Source: an uncultured Roseivirga sp. (GTDB lineage: Bacteria > Bacteroidota > Bacteroidia > Cytophagales > Cyclobacteriaceae). Taken from it: a DNA stretch of 64,000 nucleotides. Below are positions 63,996 through 64,000 of the stretch, in pieces. Under the pieces are notes generated by a model. It saw nothing but the letters and a program-made list of their open reading frames with translations. It did not search any database and had not been told where the DNA came from. Made by a program: the position numbers and the translations under genes. The DNA lies in the NCBI GenBank assembly GCA_947493005.1, contig CANLOY010000003.1, forward strand, positions 1 to 64,000. The letters run 5' to 3'. The first letter of the stretch is position 1. Every line of letters starts with the position of its first letter.

Positions 63996-64000
63996 TTGTA

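Noticed and set aside
1..64000. tRNA or rRNA genes
   Set aside because: I saw no cloverleaf-like or rRNA-like sequence by eye. A tRNA missed by reading is possible; a covariance-model search would settle it.

Overview
The window reads as a Bacteroidota chromosome, most likely from the order Cytophagales (inference; no rRNA marker is present). The signs are TAnnTTTG-type -7 promoter boxes a few bases before start codons, many Ala-Gln-ending signal peptides, a type IX secretion (T9SS) C-terminal sorting domain on a subtilase, FtsX-like permeases without an ATPase gene, LytS/LytTR signalling, and an SPOR-exbB-exbD-tonB cluster.

Region 1 (1-23.7 kb) is mostly ordinary core genome: a TPR protein, holA, a large TPR protein joined to an outer-membrane barrel gene, a basic-tailed SPOR protein with exbB/exbD/tonB, a head-GIN (DUF2807) lipoprotein, folC-trmB-PAP2, two glycosyltransferases with a flippase-like membrane protein, a LolA-like/TPR fusion, a histidine phosphatase, a degenerate TrpF-like protein, a lipoprotein overlapping a subtilase, and rpe. 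Region 2 (23.7-25.2 kb) is an intergenic block of seven REPIN-like units, each made of two inverted hairpin motifs (one is a half unit). Two ~0.36-kb direct repeats built from them flank a small GIY-YIG nuclease gene. Region 3 (25.3-31.4 kb) returns to core genes, including gyrA.

Region 4 (31.4-42.5 kb) is an accessory island. It begins with ~1.2 kb of palindromes and dispersed repeats. Then comes a three-gene minus-strand operon: a ComEC-type metallo-beta-lactamase protein, an E2-E1-JAB fusion resembling CBASS Cap2 plus Cap3 in one chain, and a small multi-pass membrane protein; no nucleotide cyclase or ubiquitin-like gene is present. Next are a fused NUC1-type nuclease and leishmanolysin-like zinc protease, a DUF4262/DUF6896-like pair, and a proteobacterial-type greB. 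A ~130-150-bp repeat family sits at the boundaries of the last three units in one orientation, so the island looks like an array of exchangeable cassettes.

Region 5 (42.6-64 kb) holds osmC, then a signalling locus: a LytS-type kinase and LytTR regulator, a divergent esterase, and a five-gene minus-strand operon (CBM9-like protein, beta-propeller lipoprotein, FtsX-type permease, beta-propeller lipoprotein, esterase). A tandem motif with an exact 20-bp period lies upstream of both minus-strand transcription units and is a candidate LytTR operator. The window ends with a Kelch lipoprotein, lgt, an ECF sigma factor with a very short membrane partner, a PadR-permease pair, an HAD phosphatase, an M1 aminopeptidase and a CPBP protease.
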